Shown here: positions 52,702 through 62,485 of the stretch, in pieces
Layout of the letters: each line of letters starts with the position of its first letter
How positions within the stretch are numbered: position 1 is the stretch's first letter
NCBI RefSeq assembly: GCF_025947225.1
Contig: NZ_CP110005.1
Location: 1,674,001 to 1,738,000, forward strand
Direction of reading: 5' to 3'
DNA from: Flavobacterium sp. N2270
GTDB lineage: Bacteria > Bacteroidota > Bacteroidia > Flavobacteriales > Flavobacteriaceae
Length of the DNA: 64,000 nucleotides
Notes under the pieces: generated by a model
Told to the model about the DNA's origin: nothing
Databases searched by the model: none
Seen by the model: only the letters and a program-made list of their open reading frames with translations
Made by a program: the position numbers and the translations under genes

Positions 52702-54626
52702 TTTACAAATTTTTGGATTAGTAGTTCAATCAATAAAAGTAGTAGTGTTGCTATAATAAACCATTTCCATAAAACCGTATCTGTTCGTTTTGTGTGTAAA
52801 TCATTCAAAACTTCATCCACAGAATTTATTTTGGCAAAATTATCATTATTTAGTGTGCTTTGCAAAGTTACATCGCTTTCATTTCTTGGAAAATTGAAAC
52901 TTATCGAGGTAATCAATTTGTCCTTTTGTTTTACATTATAATTTCCTGCTTGTTCAGGATAATCGCCAAATGTCAACTTTACTTTATTACTTAAAATTTG
53001 TTGCAATGGAATAAAACTGTTACTTTCATTAGAAAAAGAAACCACTTCGTCTTTTTCCAAATCAGCTTCAATAATTTTAGTTTCATTTTCACTTATGGTA
53101 AAAGCCAACTTATCTTTGGTATCGTTACCTATTGTCATATTGAAAAACGTAGGAACGATTAAAGGCGAATTTTGAAAATTAGAATTGGTTTTATTTATAG
53201 CTGAAGCAAAAAAGTAAACTGTTCCTAATTTATTAGTTACCGAAGTTAAAAAAATTTCAGCATCTTCAAATTGTAATATAGGTGAACTATTTTTAGAAAC
53301 TATGAAGTTTGAATTTACCTTTGGATATTGAAAATTAGTAACATTCTTTTCGAAAACATTCTTGTAAACAGGATGATTAAAACTAATCTTCGTGATTTGT
53401 TTTTCTGTTTTTGATGGATTTGAAAAAGTTACGTTTCCAATTTTCTTCGATAAACCATTCAAGCTTTCTAAATTACTTTCAGTAGAAGGAATCACAATTA
53501 CGTTTCCGCCTTTTTCATAAAACGAAACCAAGTTGGTTTGTAAAGCTTGTGAAATTTCTTTTACTTCATTTAGAACGATGGTTTGTTGGTTTTCTAAACG
53601 ATTAAAATCCAACAGTTCTAAAGTAGTTTCATACGTTACAAAATCTTCATTGGTATAAATGCGATGTAGGAATTTGTTTTTAGAAGCTTCGCCAATAATC
53701 GCAACATTTGTCTTTTTGGGCGATTGAATGGTAAAGAAAAATTCGTTGTCAAATTGCAAACTGTTGTCTTGAATTACAATTCTTCCGGCCATTTCCTTTT
53801 TAGGAATAGACAATTTTATTTTTTGTTCGCTTTTCTCAAACGTGACTTGTGTTTTGGCAATTGCTTTATCGTTATCATATAAAGTAAGTGGAGTTTCATT
53901 TTCAACAGTTCCAAAAGCTTTCAATACAACTTCTAAAGTGTAAAAAGCATCGGAAACTTCAGTAATTGTCGCCTTTTCAATACTTATGTTAACTGATTTT
54001 TCTGCTTTTGGTTGCAACCAATAAATTTCATTATTTTCGGAAATCGTGTTGATTTTTTCAGAAGTAACTGAAATTCCATCTGAAATAATCATGTAATCTT
54101 TAGAAACGTTTGGCTTTTTTAATTCCACTTGATTGATTAATGCGTCCAATTCAAATGAAGTAGAAGCGTAGTCTAATTGTTGCAGTTCTTTTTGTATGGA
54201 TTTTATATCGGTATCCCAAAAAACTTCCGTGTTTGTAAGTAACGAAAAGGTTTGATTTTCTGGAAAGCTTTCTAAAAGTTCTTGAATACTTCGTTTTAAA
54301 AGTTCTCCTTTTGCTCCTTTTGCTTGCATAGAAAACGAATTGTCTAATAAAACAACCAACTCATTTTCTTTATTTTCAGCATCTTTAGCGGTGAAAAAAG
54401 GTTGTGCAAATGCAAAGATTATTGCCGCTAATAATAACAAACGCGTAGCCAAGAGCAACCATTTTTTGATGCTTTTACTTTTACGGGTTTGGATTTGGAT
54501 TTCTTTAAGCAGTTTTACATTCGTAAAGTACTCTTTTTTAAAACGGCGGAATTGAAATAAATGCACTAAAATTGGAATCACCAACAGAAAAAGGAAGTAT
54601 AAAATTTCTGGATGTTTAAATTGCAT
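52698..54626 (-). CDS. BatA/vWA-domain membrane protein
   Basis: 642 residues. The N-terminal BatA segment has helices about 5-25 and 58-76, followed by a von Willebrand A-like domain (ELVVLLDNSFSMQAKG) and a C-terminal helix (about 617-637). Large periplasmic region. Widespread in Bacteroidota; function unknown. Confidence 0.9.
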   Translation of the reverse strand: MQFKHPEILYFLFLLVIPILVHLFQFRRFKKEYFTNVKLLKEIQIQTRKSKSIKKWLLLATRLLLLAAIIFAFAQPFFTAKDAENKENELVVLLDNSFSMQAKGAKGELLKRSIQELLESFPENQTFSLLTNTEVFWDTDIKSIQKELQQLDYASTSFELDALINQVELKKPNVSKDYMIISDGISVTSEKINTISENNEIYWLQPKAEKSVNISIEKATITEVSDAFYTLEVVLKAFGTVENETPLTLYDNDKAIAKTQVTFEKSEQKIKLSIPKKEMAGRIVIQDNSLQFDNEFFFTIQSPKKTNVAIIGEASKNKFLHRIYTNEDFVTYETTLELLDFNRLENQQTIVLNEVKEISQALQTNLVSFYEKGGNVIVIPSTESNLESLNGLSKKIGNVTFSNPSKTEKQITKISFNHPVYKNVFEKNVTNFQYPKVNSNFIVSKNSSPILQFEDAEIFLTSVTNKLGTVYFFASAINKTNSNFQNSPLIVPTFFNMTIGNDTKDKLAFTISENETKIIEADLEKDEVVSFSNESNSFIPLQQILSNKVKLTFGDYPEQAGNYNVKQKDKLITSISFNFPRNESDVTLQSTLNNDNFAKINSVDEVLNDLHTKRTDTVLWKWFIIATLLLLLIELLIQKFVK

Positions 54627-54785
54627 TTATTTAAATTTTATCAAAAATACGAAATTTGAATGTATTAATAATTAACTCTTTTTGAATGTTTTTTCAACCA
54701 TATAGACACATAGGTTTTTGCTTTTTGATAAAGACGTTTCACTTTTTTTAGTAAAACAAAGCTATGTTACTATGTGTTTTAATTC

Positions 54786-55229
54786 CTAGCTGTCTTTTTG
54801 GTTTGGTTTACCATTTTTAAACTTTACTTTTTCAACCACCTGAATTTTCTTAGGTGTATTTTTAAAGTTTTTCTTTTTTTCAAACGGTTTTTTATCTCCA
54901 GAAGTTGGTGCTTTTTTATCTGACTTGAATTCTGGCTTTTTAGCTTTAAAATCAGATGTAGCAACTTTTGGTTTATGACTTTTAATAACTTCAGTTGGGT
55001 TTTTAGGATTTTCCTTTGTTCCTCTTAAATGAATAACTAAACCGTTTAAGAAATTGCGCAACAATTGGTCGCCACATTCCATATAATCTTTGTGATCTTC
55101 TTTTCTGAATATGTTACCCAATTCGCCTTTAGAAACTCTAAAATCTACCAATTCTAAAATTTCTACAATTTGGTCGTCACGAAGCTGTAATGCAACTCTT
55201 AATTTCTTAAAAATATCGTTATTTGTCAT
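54786..55229 (-). CDS. DUF1456 family protein (YehS-like)
   Basis: 147 residues. Only one of the two usual repeats is complete: MTNNDIFKKLRVALQLRDDQ and VSKGELGNIFRKEDHKDYM. The rest is a Lys/Pro-rich tail, which may bind nucleic acid. Confidence 0.85.
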   Translation of the reverse strand: MTNNDIFKKLRVALQLRDDQIVEILELVDFRVSKGELGNIFRKEDHKDYMECGDQLLRNFLNGLVIHLRGTKENPKNPTEVIKSHKPKVATSDFKAKKPEFKSDKKAPTSGDKKPFEKKKNFKNTPKKIQVVEKVKFKNGKPNQKDS

Positions 55230-55306
55230 TTGTCTAATAAATATGCTTCAAAGATATTCAATTAAATTCAGAATTATTATTTTTACAAAAAAAGAATAGC
55301 ATTTAT

Positions 55307-55708
55307 ATGGACAGTTATCAGGAAAAAATAGGCTTATTACAAGAAATGATTGGTTTTGCATTAGTAGATGGAGAATTGCATGATCGTGAATATGATTTTA
55401 TTGAAATGGTAGCTCATGAACTTGAAATAGATAAAGAAACACTTTTGAAATTATATGAAAAGAAAACCGAAAAAGTAGTGATTAAAGATGAATTTCATAG
55501 AATTTGTCAGTTTTATCGTTTGGCTTTGTTGATGTATTGTGATGGTGTTTTACACGAAAGAGAACAAATTAAAATTAATGAAATTGGTATTAACATGGGA
55601 TTAAACCCTTATGCTATGAAGCGTGTTTTAAAATTGATGGAAAATTCTCCAAACCTTATGGTTGATGGAGATATGTTACTTTCCGTTTTTAGTGAACAGC
55701 ATAATTAG
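55307..55708 (+). CDS. TerB-like helical protein
   Basis: 133 residues, all-helical. Two acidic repeats, ALVDGELHDREYDFIEMVA and YCDGVLHEREQIKINEIG, match the TerB/DjlA-type metal-binding pattern. No tellurite operon around it. Confidence 0.75.
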   Translation: MDSYQEKIGLLQEMIGFALVDGELHDREYDFIEMVAHELEIDKETLLKLYEKKTEKVVIKDEFHRICQFYRLALLMYCDGVLHEREQIKINEIGINMGLNPYAMKRVLKLMENSPNLMVDGDMLLSVFSEQHN

Positions 55709-55712
55709 TCGA

Positions 55713-56354
55713 ATGAAATTAAAACTTTACATATTCTTTTTAGTTGCAATTACTTTCAGTAGTTGTAATGCTCAATTGCCTACAAAGCACATCTTTTATT
55801 TACATGGAAGAATTATTGAACAGCAAGGTAAAAATGCCGTTAGTGAACAATTTGGCAAATACGAATTAGATAGTATTATTGCTGCTTTAAAAGTTGAAAA
55901 TGGAATTGTTCACGCTGAAATTAGAAATAGTAATGTAGATTATAAGCTTTATGCTATTAAAGTTTCCAAACAAATTGATGAACTTATAAAAAGCGGTGTT
56001 GAAGCAAAAAATATAACAGTAATTGGAGCTTCAAAAGGTGCTATTATTGCTTGTAATATTTCTAGTTTAAATACGAATGCGATTAATTATGTTTTCCTTG
56101 CCGGAAATAACGATTACCAAGAAATGAACAACGAATGGAAATTTCACGGGAAAGTTTTATGTATTTATGATTCATCTGATGATATTGCAGGAAAAAACTA
56201 CGATTATTGGAAAGCCAAAGATAATTTTACTACTAAATTTGAACAGATTGAATTGAAGACAAATTTAGGTCACGGTTTCATATACAAACCTTTGAGCGTT
56301 TGGATGGAACCAACGAAGAAATGGATTTTTGAGCAGCGTTTATTAACTAATTAA
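55713..56354 (+). CDS. Alpha/beta-hydrolase-like lipoprotein
   Basis: 213 residues from the ATG at 55713; an upstream start would overlap the TerB-like gene. Lipobox FSSC (Cys16 or so). A nucleophile-elbow-like GASKGA, DSSDDIAG and a late GHGFIYKP suggest a serine hydrolase, with His in GHG. Confidence 0.8.
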   Translation: MKLKLYIFFLVAITFSSCNAQLPTKHIFYLHGRIIEQQGKNAVSEQFGKYELDSIIAALKVENGIVHAEIRNSNVDYKLYAIKVSKQIDELIKSGVEAKNITVIGASKGAIIACNISSLNTNAINYVFLAGNNDYQEMNNEWKFHGKVLCIYDSSDDIAGKNYDYWKAKDNFTTKFEQIELKTNLGHGFIYKPLSVWMEPTKKWIFEQRLLTN

Positions 56355-56367
56355 AAAATATTATTTG

Positions 56368-57009
56368 ATGTATAAATCGACTTTTTTTCTAATCATAATT
56401 TTAAATATTAGTACTCTTTTTGGTCAAAAAAATGAAATATATGTAAATGATAATTTAGAAATCATTACAGTTGATGAATTCAACAAAATAGAATCATTAG
56501 AATCTTTTATTAATTTAAAATTTGATGTTGATACGGCTTTTGTAAATGTTAAAGTTAAAAGGTTAGTCAAGAAAAAAATTTCAATTGCTTTACTCGATTC
56601 TATAAAATCAAATTTATCATTTAAAAAAGATTATTTTAGTAAGGATGATATTATTATAATAAATTATTATCCTGGAATGGATTATTGTAATTCTTCAGGA
56701 CATAAGAGCAACAGCTATATTAGTGCAAAATATCAAAATTATGAAAGAAGAATAAATAGAGTTAATAATGTTAAACAATTTTTTGTATTTACCTCCAAAG
56801 TAGGGACTGAAAAATATGGGAAATTAAAATGGGTTTAAGACAAAAATGCATTGATTGAATCAGTTTATTTTCCATTGCATTATCCATGTGGTAGTTTTGT
56901 GTTAATAGATCCAAATGGCAATTGTTATATATATAAAGGCGAATATAATATTGATGATATTTTTGAACTTTTAAAAGACAAAAAAGCTTTTACATTTGAT
57001 TTTAATTAA
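56368..57009 (+). pseudogene. Secreted hypothetical protein broken by one in-frame stop
   Basis: A frame from the ATG at 56368 codes for a signal peptide (IILNISTLFGQ) and a protein interrupted by TAA at 56836-56838 after KLKWV. The same frame then continues without a stop for 56 codons to a normal TAA at 57009, with protein-like sequence (FVLIDPNGNCYIYKGEYN). Removing one stop joins them to 213 residues. It could be a pseudogene, a polymorphic allele or a sequencing error. Confidence 0.7.
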
Positions 57010-57473
57010 ACATAATTAAAATCAGATGTATTATTTCTAATGTATTCTACAATTAGCGTTACCACATCTTCTTCTTGTTCGTCTTCAAAGAAAATTTCTT
57101 CTAAATCTTCCCAACCCGAAAGTGCATTTTCATCTAGTTTTGCAATGGCATTTTTTCTCTTTTCCAATTCATCATGGAAATTATTAATTCCGAATAAACC
57201 AATTGCTTTTGCAATAATGTTTGCGGTTTTTGGAGCGCCAATTTTCTTATATGCTTCTAATACTTCTCTGGCATAATCGCCCACTTCATTGCTAAAAAAA
57301 TGAAGAAATCCGCCTTCGTTTATTGCGCCTTCAAAAATATCAATAAGTATAAAATTTGTTTCACCTTCAGATAATTCGTCCGCTTCTTGTTTTTTATCCC
57401 AAATGATTGTTCCAACAGCTTCAATAATTTCAATTTCGTCAGTAAGGGTAAGTATTTCGTTTATGTTTTTCAT
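57006..57473 (-). CDS. DMP19/DUF4375 family protein
   Basis: 155 residues, helical. The core GETNFILIDIFEGAINEGGFLHFFSNE and GAPKTANIIAKAI are typical of DMP19-type proteins. It overlaps the end of the broken gene by four bases in converging orientation. Confidence 0.82.
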   Translation of the reverse strand: MKNINEILTLTDEIEIIEAVGTIIWDKKQEADELSEGETNFILIDIFEGAINEGGFLHFFSNEVGDYAREVLEAYKKIGAPKTANIIAKAIGLFGINNFHDELEKRKNAIAKLDENALSGWEDLEEIFFEDEQEEDVVTLIVEYIRNNTSDFNYV

Positions 57474-57477
57474 TTTA

Positions 57478-57936
57478 TTAAGGATTTATTTTCCAGATTT
57501 TATCTGATGATTCTAAATATTCTGATAAGGCAGCAGAACCATACCAGTTGTATAATTCAGCTTTTAATATTTTTTCTTTTATGGCTTTGTCGTTTTCTAA
57601 TAACAAATTGGCTTCTTCAAATGTTTTTACATCAAGAATAAAAATTCCTCTTATATTATCGTCGTTTTTAAACATTGGTCCAGCAACAATTAGTTTTTTT
57701 TCTTTTACTAATTTGTTAATATTAGCCATATGACTTGTAAAACATTCAGATGTAAATTCCTTATCAGTTGTTGTATTTGTTCCTGTTTTTAGAATTACAA
57801 AAACATATTGTTTCATTCCGTAATCATCAGCATTTAGTTTTTTTGCTAATTCAGCATCATAATTTGGATTAACATCTTGAGCAAATGAAGCTGTTATGCC
57901 GAATAAAATAATGAATAGTATATGTAGTTTTTTCAT
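57478..57936 (-). CDS. Exported YciI-like protein
   Basis: 152 residues. Signal peptide (IILFGITASFAQD). YCII-type ferredoxin-like fold: YVFVILKTGTNT, HMANINKLVKEKKLIVAGPM and EANLLLENDKAIKE. Function unknown. Confidence 0.82.
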   Translation of the reverse strand: MKKLHILFIILFGITASFAQDVNPNYDAELAKKLNADDYGMKQYVFVILKTGTNTTTDKEFTSECFTSHMANINKLVKEKKLIVAGPMFKNDDNIRGIFILDVKTFEEANLLLENDKAIKEKILKAELYNWYGSAALSEYLESSDKIWKINP

Positions 57937-57997
57937 TTTTTTTTAGTGTATAATTTTTTATTATGAGTGAAAAGAAACCGAGCTAAAATAATCTTAA

Positions 57998-58023
57998 TGA
58001 GATTTCTCCTACGTCGAAATGAC
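57998..58023. repeat. Short dispersed intergenic repeat
   Basis: gatttctcctacgtcgaaat is a phrase common between Flavobacterium genes. Non-coding. Confidence 0.35.
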
Positions 58024-58035
58024 AAAATTACTGTA

Positions 58036-60024
58036 TTAAATTCTTTCTTGTAATGCTTTTATTTCATCTCTAAATTTTGCCGCTTGCATAAAGTCGAGTT
58101 CTTTTGCTGCTTTTTCCATTGCTTTTCGTTTTTCACGAATTTTCTTTTCAATTTCAGGTTTGGTTAAGTATTCGCTTTCGGGTTCAGCTGCTTTGTATTC
58201 TAAATTATCATAATATTGCGTAGAAACCGAATTTCCACTTAAAGCGTTTCCTAAACTTTTATTCAAAGCTTTTGGTTCTAATCCGTGCTTTGCATTATAA
58301 GCCATTTGTTTTTCCCTACGATATGTAGTTTCGTCAATTGTTTTCTGCATACTTTTGGTAATCTTATCCGCATACATAATGGCTTTTCCGTTTACGTTTC
58401 GTGCTGCACGACCCACCGTTTGCGTCAACGAACGATGGCTACGAAGGAAACCTTCTTTATCCGCATCTAAAATAGCAACAAGCGAAACTTCAGGTAAATC
58501 TAAACCTTCACGAAGTAAGTTAACACCAATTAAAACATCAAAAATACCTTTTCGTAAATCTTGCATGATTTCTACGCGTTCCAAAGTATCAACATCAGAA
58601 TGAATATAACGACAACGAATAGCTACTTTAGTTAAATATTTAGTCAATTCTTCCGCCATTCGCTTGGTTAAGGTTGTTACCAATGTACGTTCGTCTTTTT
58701 CACATCGTTGTTGAATTTCTTCAATTAAATCGTCAATTTGATTTTCACTTGGGCGAATTTCAATAATTGGATCCAATAAACCTGTTGGACGAATGACTTG
58801 CTCTACATAAATTCCTTCACTTTTTTCTAATTCATAATCTGCTGGAGTTGCAGAGACATAAATGACTTGGTTTTGTAAGGCTTCAAATTCTTCAAACTTC
58901 AACGGACGATTGTCCATTGCTGCTGGCAAACGAAAACCGTATTCAACTAAATTTTCTTTACGACTTCTGTCACCACCATACATTGCATGCACTTGAGAAA
59001 TAGTTACGTGACTTTCATCGACCACCATTAAAAAATCATCAGGAAAATAATCTAATAAACAGAAAGGTCGTGTTCCAGGTTCTCTTCCGTCAAGGTAACG
59101 CGAGTAATTTTCAATTCCTGAACAATAACCTAATTCGCGAATCATTTCTAAATCGAAATTGGTTCGTTCTTCTAATCGTTTTGCTTCTAAATGTTTTCCA
59201 ATTTCTCTGAAATATTCCACTTGCTTCACCATGTCTTGCTGAATTTGCCAAATGGCATTTTGTAAGACATCAGGCGAAGTAACAAACATGTTCGCAGGGT
59301 AAATATTCAGTTTGTCGTATTTTTCAATCACTTTTGCATCACGAGCATCAAAAGATTCTATTTCTTCAATTTCATCACCAAAAAAATGTACTCTGAATGG
59401 GTCATCGGCATAACTTGGAAAAATTTCAACCGTGTCGCCTTTAATTCGGAATGTTCCTGGAGTAAACTCTGCTTCAGTTCTAGCGTATAAACTTTGTACT
59501 AAACGATGTAGTAATTTGGTTCGTGAAATTTGTTGGTTTTTTTCAACCGTAACCACATTTTTTTGAAACTCAACCGGATTTCCAATACCGTATAAACAAG
59601 AAACTGAAGCAACCACCAAAATATCCCTACGACCTGATAGAAGCGAAGAAGTTGTGCTTAAACGCATTTTCTCTAATTCTTCATTGATAGATAAATCTTT
59701 TTCAATATACGTTCCTGTAACAGGAATAAATGCTTCGGGTTGATAATAATCATAGTAAGAAACAAAATATTCTACCGCATTGTTTGGGAAAAACTGTTTA
59801 AATTCAGAATATAACTGTGCAGCCAATGTTTTATTATGCGCTAAAACCAAAGTAGGTTTTTGTACTTCTTGAATTACATTGGCAACCGTAAATGTTTTAC
59901 CAGAACCCGTAACCCCTAATAAAGTTTGAAACTGGTCACCATCGACAATTCCTTTTGCTAATTTTTCAATTGCTTGGGGTTGATCGCCGGTTGGTTTATA
60001 TTCTGATACTACTTGAAATTTCAT
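58036..60024 (-). CDS. uvrB: Excinuclease ABC subunit B
   Basis: 662 residues. Walker A GVTGSGKT (37-44), beta-hairpin region YYDYYQPEAFIP, helicase motifs (LVVDESHVT-like, LREGLDLPEVSLV, QTVGRAARN) and a C-terminal UvrC-binding UVR motif. Damage verification in nucleotide excision repair. Confidence 0.97.
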   Translation of the reverse strand: MKFQVVSEYKPTGDQPQAIEKLAKGIVDGDQFQTLLGVTGSGKTFTVANVIQEVQKPTLVLAHNKTLAAQLYSEFKQFFPNNAVEYFVSYYDYYQPEAFIPVTGTYIEKDLSINEELEKMRLSTTSSLLSGRRDILVVASVSCLYGIGNPVEFQKNVVTVEKNQQISRTKLLHRLVQSLYARTEAEFTPGTFRIKGDTVEIFPSYADDPFRVHFFGDEIEEIESFDARDAKVIEKYDKLNIYPANMFVTSPDVLQNAIWQIQQDMVKQVEYFREIGKHLEAKRLEERTNFDLEMIRELGYCSGIENYSRYLDGREPGTRPFCLLDYFPDDFLMVVDESHVTISQVHAMYGGDRSRKENLVEYGFRLPAAMDNRPLKFEEFEALQNQVIYVSATPADYELEKSEGIYVEQVIRPTGLLDPIIEIRPSENQIDDLIEEIQQRCEKDERTLVTTLTKRMAEELTKYLTKVAIRCRYIHSDVDTLERVEIMQDLRKGIFDVLIGVNLLREGLDLPEVSLVAILDADKEGFLRSHRSLTQTVGRAARNVNGKAIMYADKITKSMQKTIDETTYRREKQMAYNAKHGLEPKALNKSLGNALSGNSVSTQYYDNLEYKAAEPESEYLTKPEIEKKIREKRKAMEKAAKELDFMQAAKFRDEIKALQERI

Positions 60025-60051
60025 TTAGTTGTATTGCAAAGTTTAAAGGTG

Positions 60052-60059
60052 CAAAGTTA
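60052..60059 (-). promoter_or_regulatory. Likely -7 box of uvrB
   Basis: On the minus strand TAACTTTG matches TAnnTTTG, about 28 bases before the ATG. No -33 TTG at ideal spacing. Confidence 0.45.
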
Positions 60060-60130
60060 CGAAGAATTATGGTTTTTTATTTTAAAACAACAGAAGCTTT
60101 TAAATTTCTAAATTAATTCGGAAATATTTT

Positions 60131-60138
60131 TATATTTG
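60131..60138 (+). promoter_or_regulatory. Likely -7 box of the M28 peptidase gene
   Basis: TATATTTG, 38 bases before the ATG. No clear -33. Confidence 0.4.
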
Positions 60139-60175
60139 TAAAAAGCAATCCCCAAATCGCTTAACTTTATTACCT

Positions 60176-61354
60176 ATGAAAACCATAAAAATACTTTTTT
60201 TTAGTTTGTTCTTATTTGCAAATTATGCTAATTCTCAAACTTTTATTCAAGCTTATGCTGATATTGCAAACCAAGTATCTCAAGCAAATGTTACAGCCGA
60301 TTTAACAGAGTTTGAAGCTTTAGGTGTTAAACGTAGAGGAACTACTGCTTTAGATAATACTTTAAATTGGCTGAAAAACAAGTATACTTCTTATGGATAT
60401 ACAGCAGGGCAAATGACTGAAGATTCTTTTACAAATGGCTCTTTTACTTGTAAAAATTTAATTGTTACTAAGATAGGAACTGTTTATCCTAATAAATACG
60501 TTATCATTTGCGGACATTATGATTCTGTTGTTGGAACAGGGACTAATGATAATGGGAGTGGAGTAGCTTGTATTTTAGAGGCGGCTCGTTTACTTCAAAA
60601 TGTTCCAACAGAATATTCTATAAAATTCATTAATTTTAGTGGAGAAGAAGATGGATTAATTGGTAGTCAACATTATGTGAGTTCGGTTGTAAATGGAACA
60701 AACCCTAAATTAGATATAAAATTGGTTTTTAACCTTGATGAAGTTGGAGGTGTTGCAGGAATGACTAATAATACCATTACTTGTGAACGAGATACGTCAT
60801 CTCCAACAACAAATAATGCATTATCAACTACTTATACTAATGAATTGATAACATGTGTTGGTTTATATTCTCCTTTAAATACATTTTTATCTTATGCTTA
60901 TGCATCAGATTATATGCCGTTTCAATCGAATAATGAAATCATTACTGGTTTTTTTGAAACGAACGAAACATCACATAAACATTCAGCAACCGATTTGTTA
61001 GTAAATATGGATCCGGTTTATAATTATAATGTTGCTAAGGCAACTACCGGAGCAATGTTGCATTTTGCAGTTGCATCAACTGCATTAAGTGAAAATAGTT
61101 ATAATGAAGATTTTCAAGTTAGTTTTTTTCCAAATCCAGCAAGTGATTTTTTAAATATCAACTTTGGTACCTTAAATGATTCTAATTATACTTTTAGTAT
61201 TGTTGATATTAATGGAAAAAAAGTTTTAGAAAGAAAAATAAACAATCCTAGTTTATTAGAAAAAATAGATATAAGCCAATTTCAATCGGGTGTTTATTTA
61301 GTTGCTTTAGAAACTAATAGTAAAGTGATTAGAAGAAAAATTGTTATACAGTAA
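60176..61354 (+). CDS. Secreted M28 zinc aminopeptidase with type IX sorting domain
   Basis: 392 residues. Signal peptide to about 21. Zinc ligands and catalytic residues: His114 and Asp116 (CGHYDSVVG), Asp125, Glu157-Glu158 (GEEDG), Asp188 (LDEVGG) and a late His in HKHSATD. The last 75 residues are a type A T9SS tail (SFFPNPASDFLNI...SGVYLVAL...RRKIVIQ), so it is exported by the type IX system. Confidence 0.95.
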   Translation: MKTIKILFFSLFLFANYANSQTFIQAYADIANQVSQANVTADLTEFEALGVKRRGTTALDNTLNWLKNKYTSYGYTAGQMTEDSFTNGSFTCKNLIVTKIGTVYPNKYVIICGHYDSVVGTGTNDNGSGVACILEAARLLQNVPTEYSIKFINFSGEEDGLIGSQHYVSSVVNGTNPKLDIKLVFNLDEVGGVAGMTNNTITCERDTSSPTTNNALSTTYTNELITCVGLYSPLNTFLSYAYASDYMPFQSNNEIITGFFETNETSHKHSATDLLVNMDPVYNYNVAKATTGAMLHFAVASTALSENSYNEDFQVSFFPNPASDFLNINFGTLNDSNYTFSIVDINGKKVLERKINNPSLLEKIDISQFQSGVYLVALETNSKVIRRKIVIQ

Positions 61355-61409
61355 TTTTTTTTGAAATCGGCATAATTATTGTAAGAATAGCTTTAAAAAC
61401 TTTTATGTT

Positions 61410-61793
61410 ATGAAATATTTTCTATTCTTGTTTTTTGCTTTTTCAACTATTTATGCTCAAGATTATGCTGGAGTTTATACTAAAAATATAACTACTGATA
61501 CTGGAGTTGTTATTGATTACAAATTGAATTTAGCTTCTGATGGAACTTATGAGGTTTCTGTTTTTAGAAATTTGGGACAAAGTATAAGTGTTAATGAAAA
61601 TTTTTACGGTAACGGAAATTGGAAGGTAGTTAACAAATTGATAGTTTTTTCTTGCGAAGAATTAGCAGATAAAAATTTCATCAATCTTAATAAAACAACT
61701 TCAAGATTTGATGCAAAAAAGAAAAAAGAATTACGTTTTTTTAATTGTCCATCACTTTGGTTTAAAAATGTAACTTTAGAAAAAGTGAATTAA
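61410..61793 (+). CDS. Small secreted hypothetical protein
   Basis: 127 residues. Signal peptide (FFAFSTIYAQD). A lipocalin-like short beta protein (LNLASDGTYEVSVF). Converges with the thiamine pyrophosphokinase gene, overlapping by four bases. Confidence 0.78.
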   Translation: MKYFLFLFFAFSTIYAQDYAGVYTKNITTDTGVVIDYKLNLASDGTYEVSVFRNLGQSISVNENFYGNGNWKVVNKLIVFSCEELADKNFINLNKTTSRFDAKKKKELRFFNCPSLWFKNVTLEKVN

Positions 61794-62452
61794 TCCCAAC
61801 ATTCCATAAGTAATAAATTACCTTTTGAATGTTCGATGGTAACAATACCATCTTCGGTAACATGATTACTGCTACCGGTTCTAATACCAATAGATAAAGT
61901 ATCATTTTGTAAAGGATAAAACAAGTTTTTAGAATGAATTCCGCTTACTTCTCCAATAGGAATTAGTGATATAATCGAATCTTTTGTATACCATTTTTCG
62001 AACTTATTTGGCAACAAAAATATCTTAGAATGATCGTCTAAAATTACAATTTTAAGATTTTCTCTAAATCGAACAATATTGGTAATATTCGTTATGGTAT
62101 GATCGGCACGTTTTCCGGTTGCCCAAATTACATTTGCTGCTTTATGTCCTTTTTCAATTAAATATTCAAATGCTTTTTCTAAATCGGTTTTGTCCTGGTT
62201 TGGCGTGTGTACGATTTCAATAGGATATTGACTTTCTTTATAATATTCGGCATCAAAACCTCTGTCGAAATCACCTAAAAGAACATCTATTTTTATTCCC
62301 AATTCTAAAACACGTTCAATGGCCGAATCTAAAACGATTACAAGTGGAGACCATTCTAATAGTTGGCCTAAAAGTTCTTCATTACAAGCAGCTCCATTAG
62401 CTATAATTAAAGCCGGTTCTTGATCGTCTCGAACAATATGGTGTGATGACAT
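61790..62452 (-). CDS. Thiamine pyrophosphokinase
   Basis: 220 residues. LDSAIERV, DVLLGDFDRG and PNQDKTDLEKAFEYL are the catalytic motifs. Makes thiamine diphosphate from thiamine. Confidence 0.93.
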   Translation of the reverse strand: MSSHHIVRDDQEPALIIANGAACNEELLGQLLEWSPLVIVLDSAIERVLELGIKIDVLLGDFDRGFDAEYYKESQYPIEIVHTPNQDKTDLEKAFEYLIEKGHKAANVIWATGKRADHTITNITNIVRFRENLKIVILDDHSKIFLLPNKFEKWYTKDSIISLIPIGEVSGIHSKNLFYPLQNDTLSIGIRTGSSNHVTEDGIVTIEHSKGNLLLMECWD

Positions 62453-62485
62453 TTTTAGATTTTTGAACTACGAATTTAAAAATAA

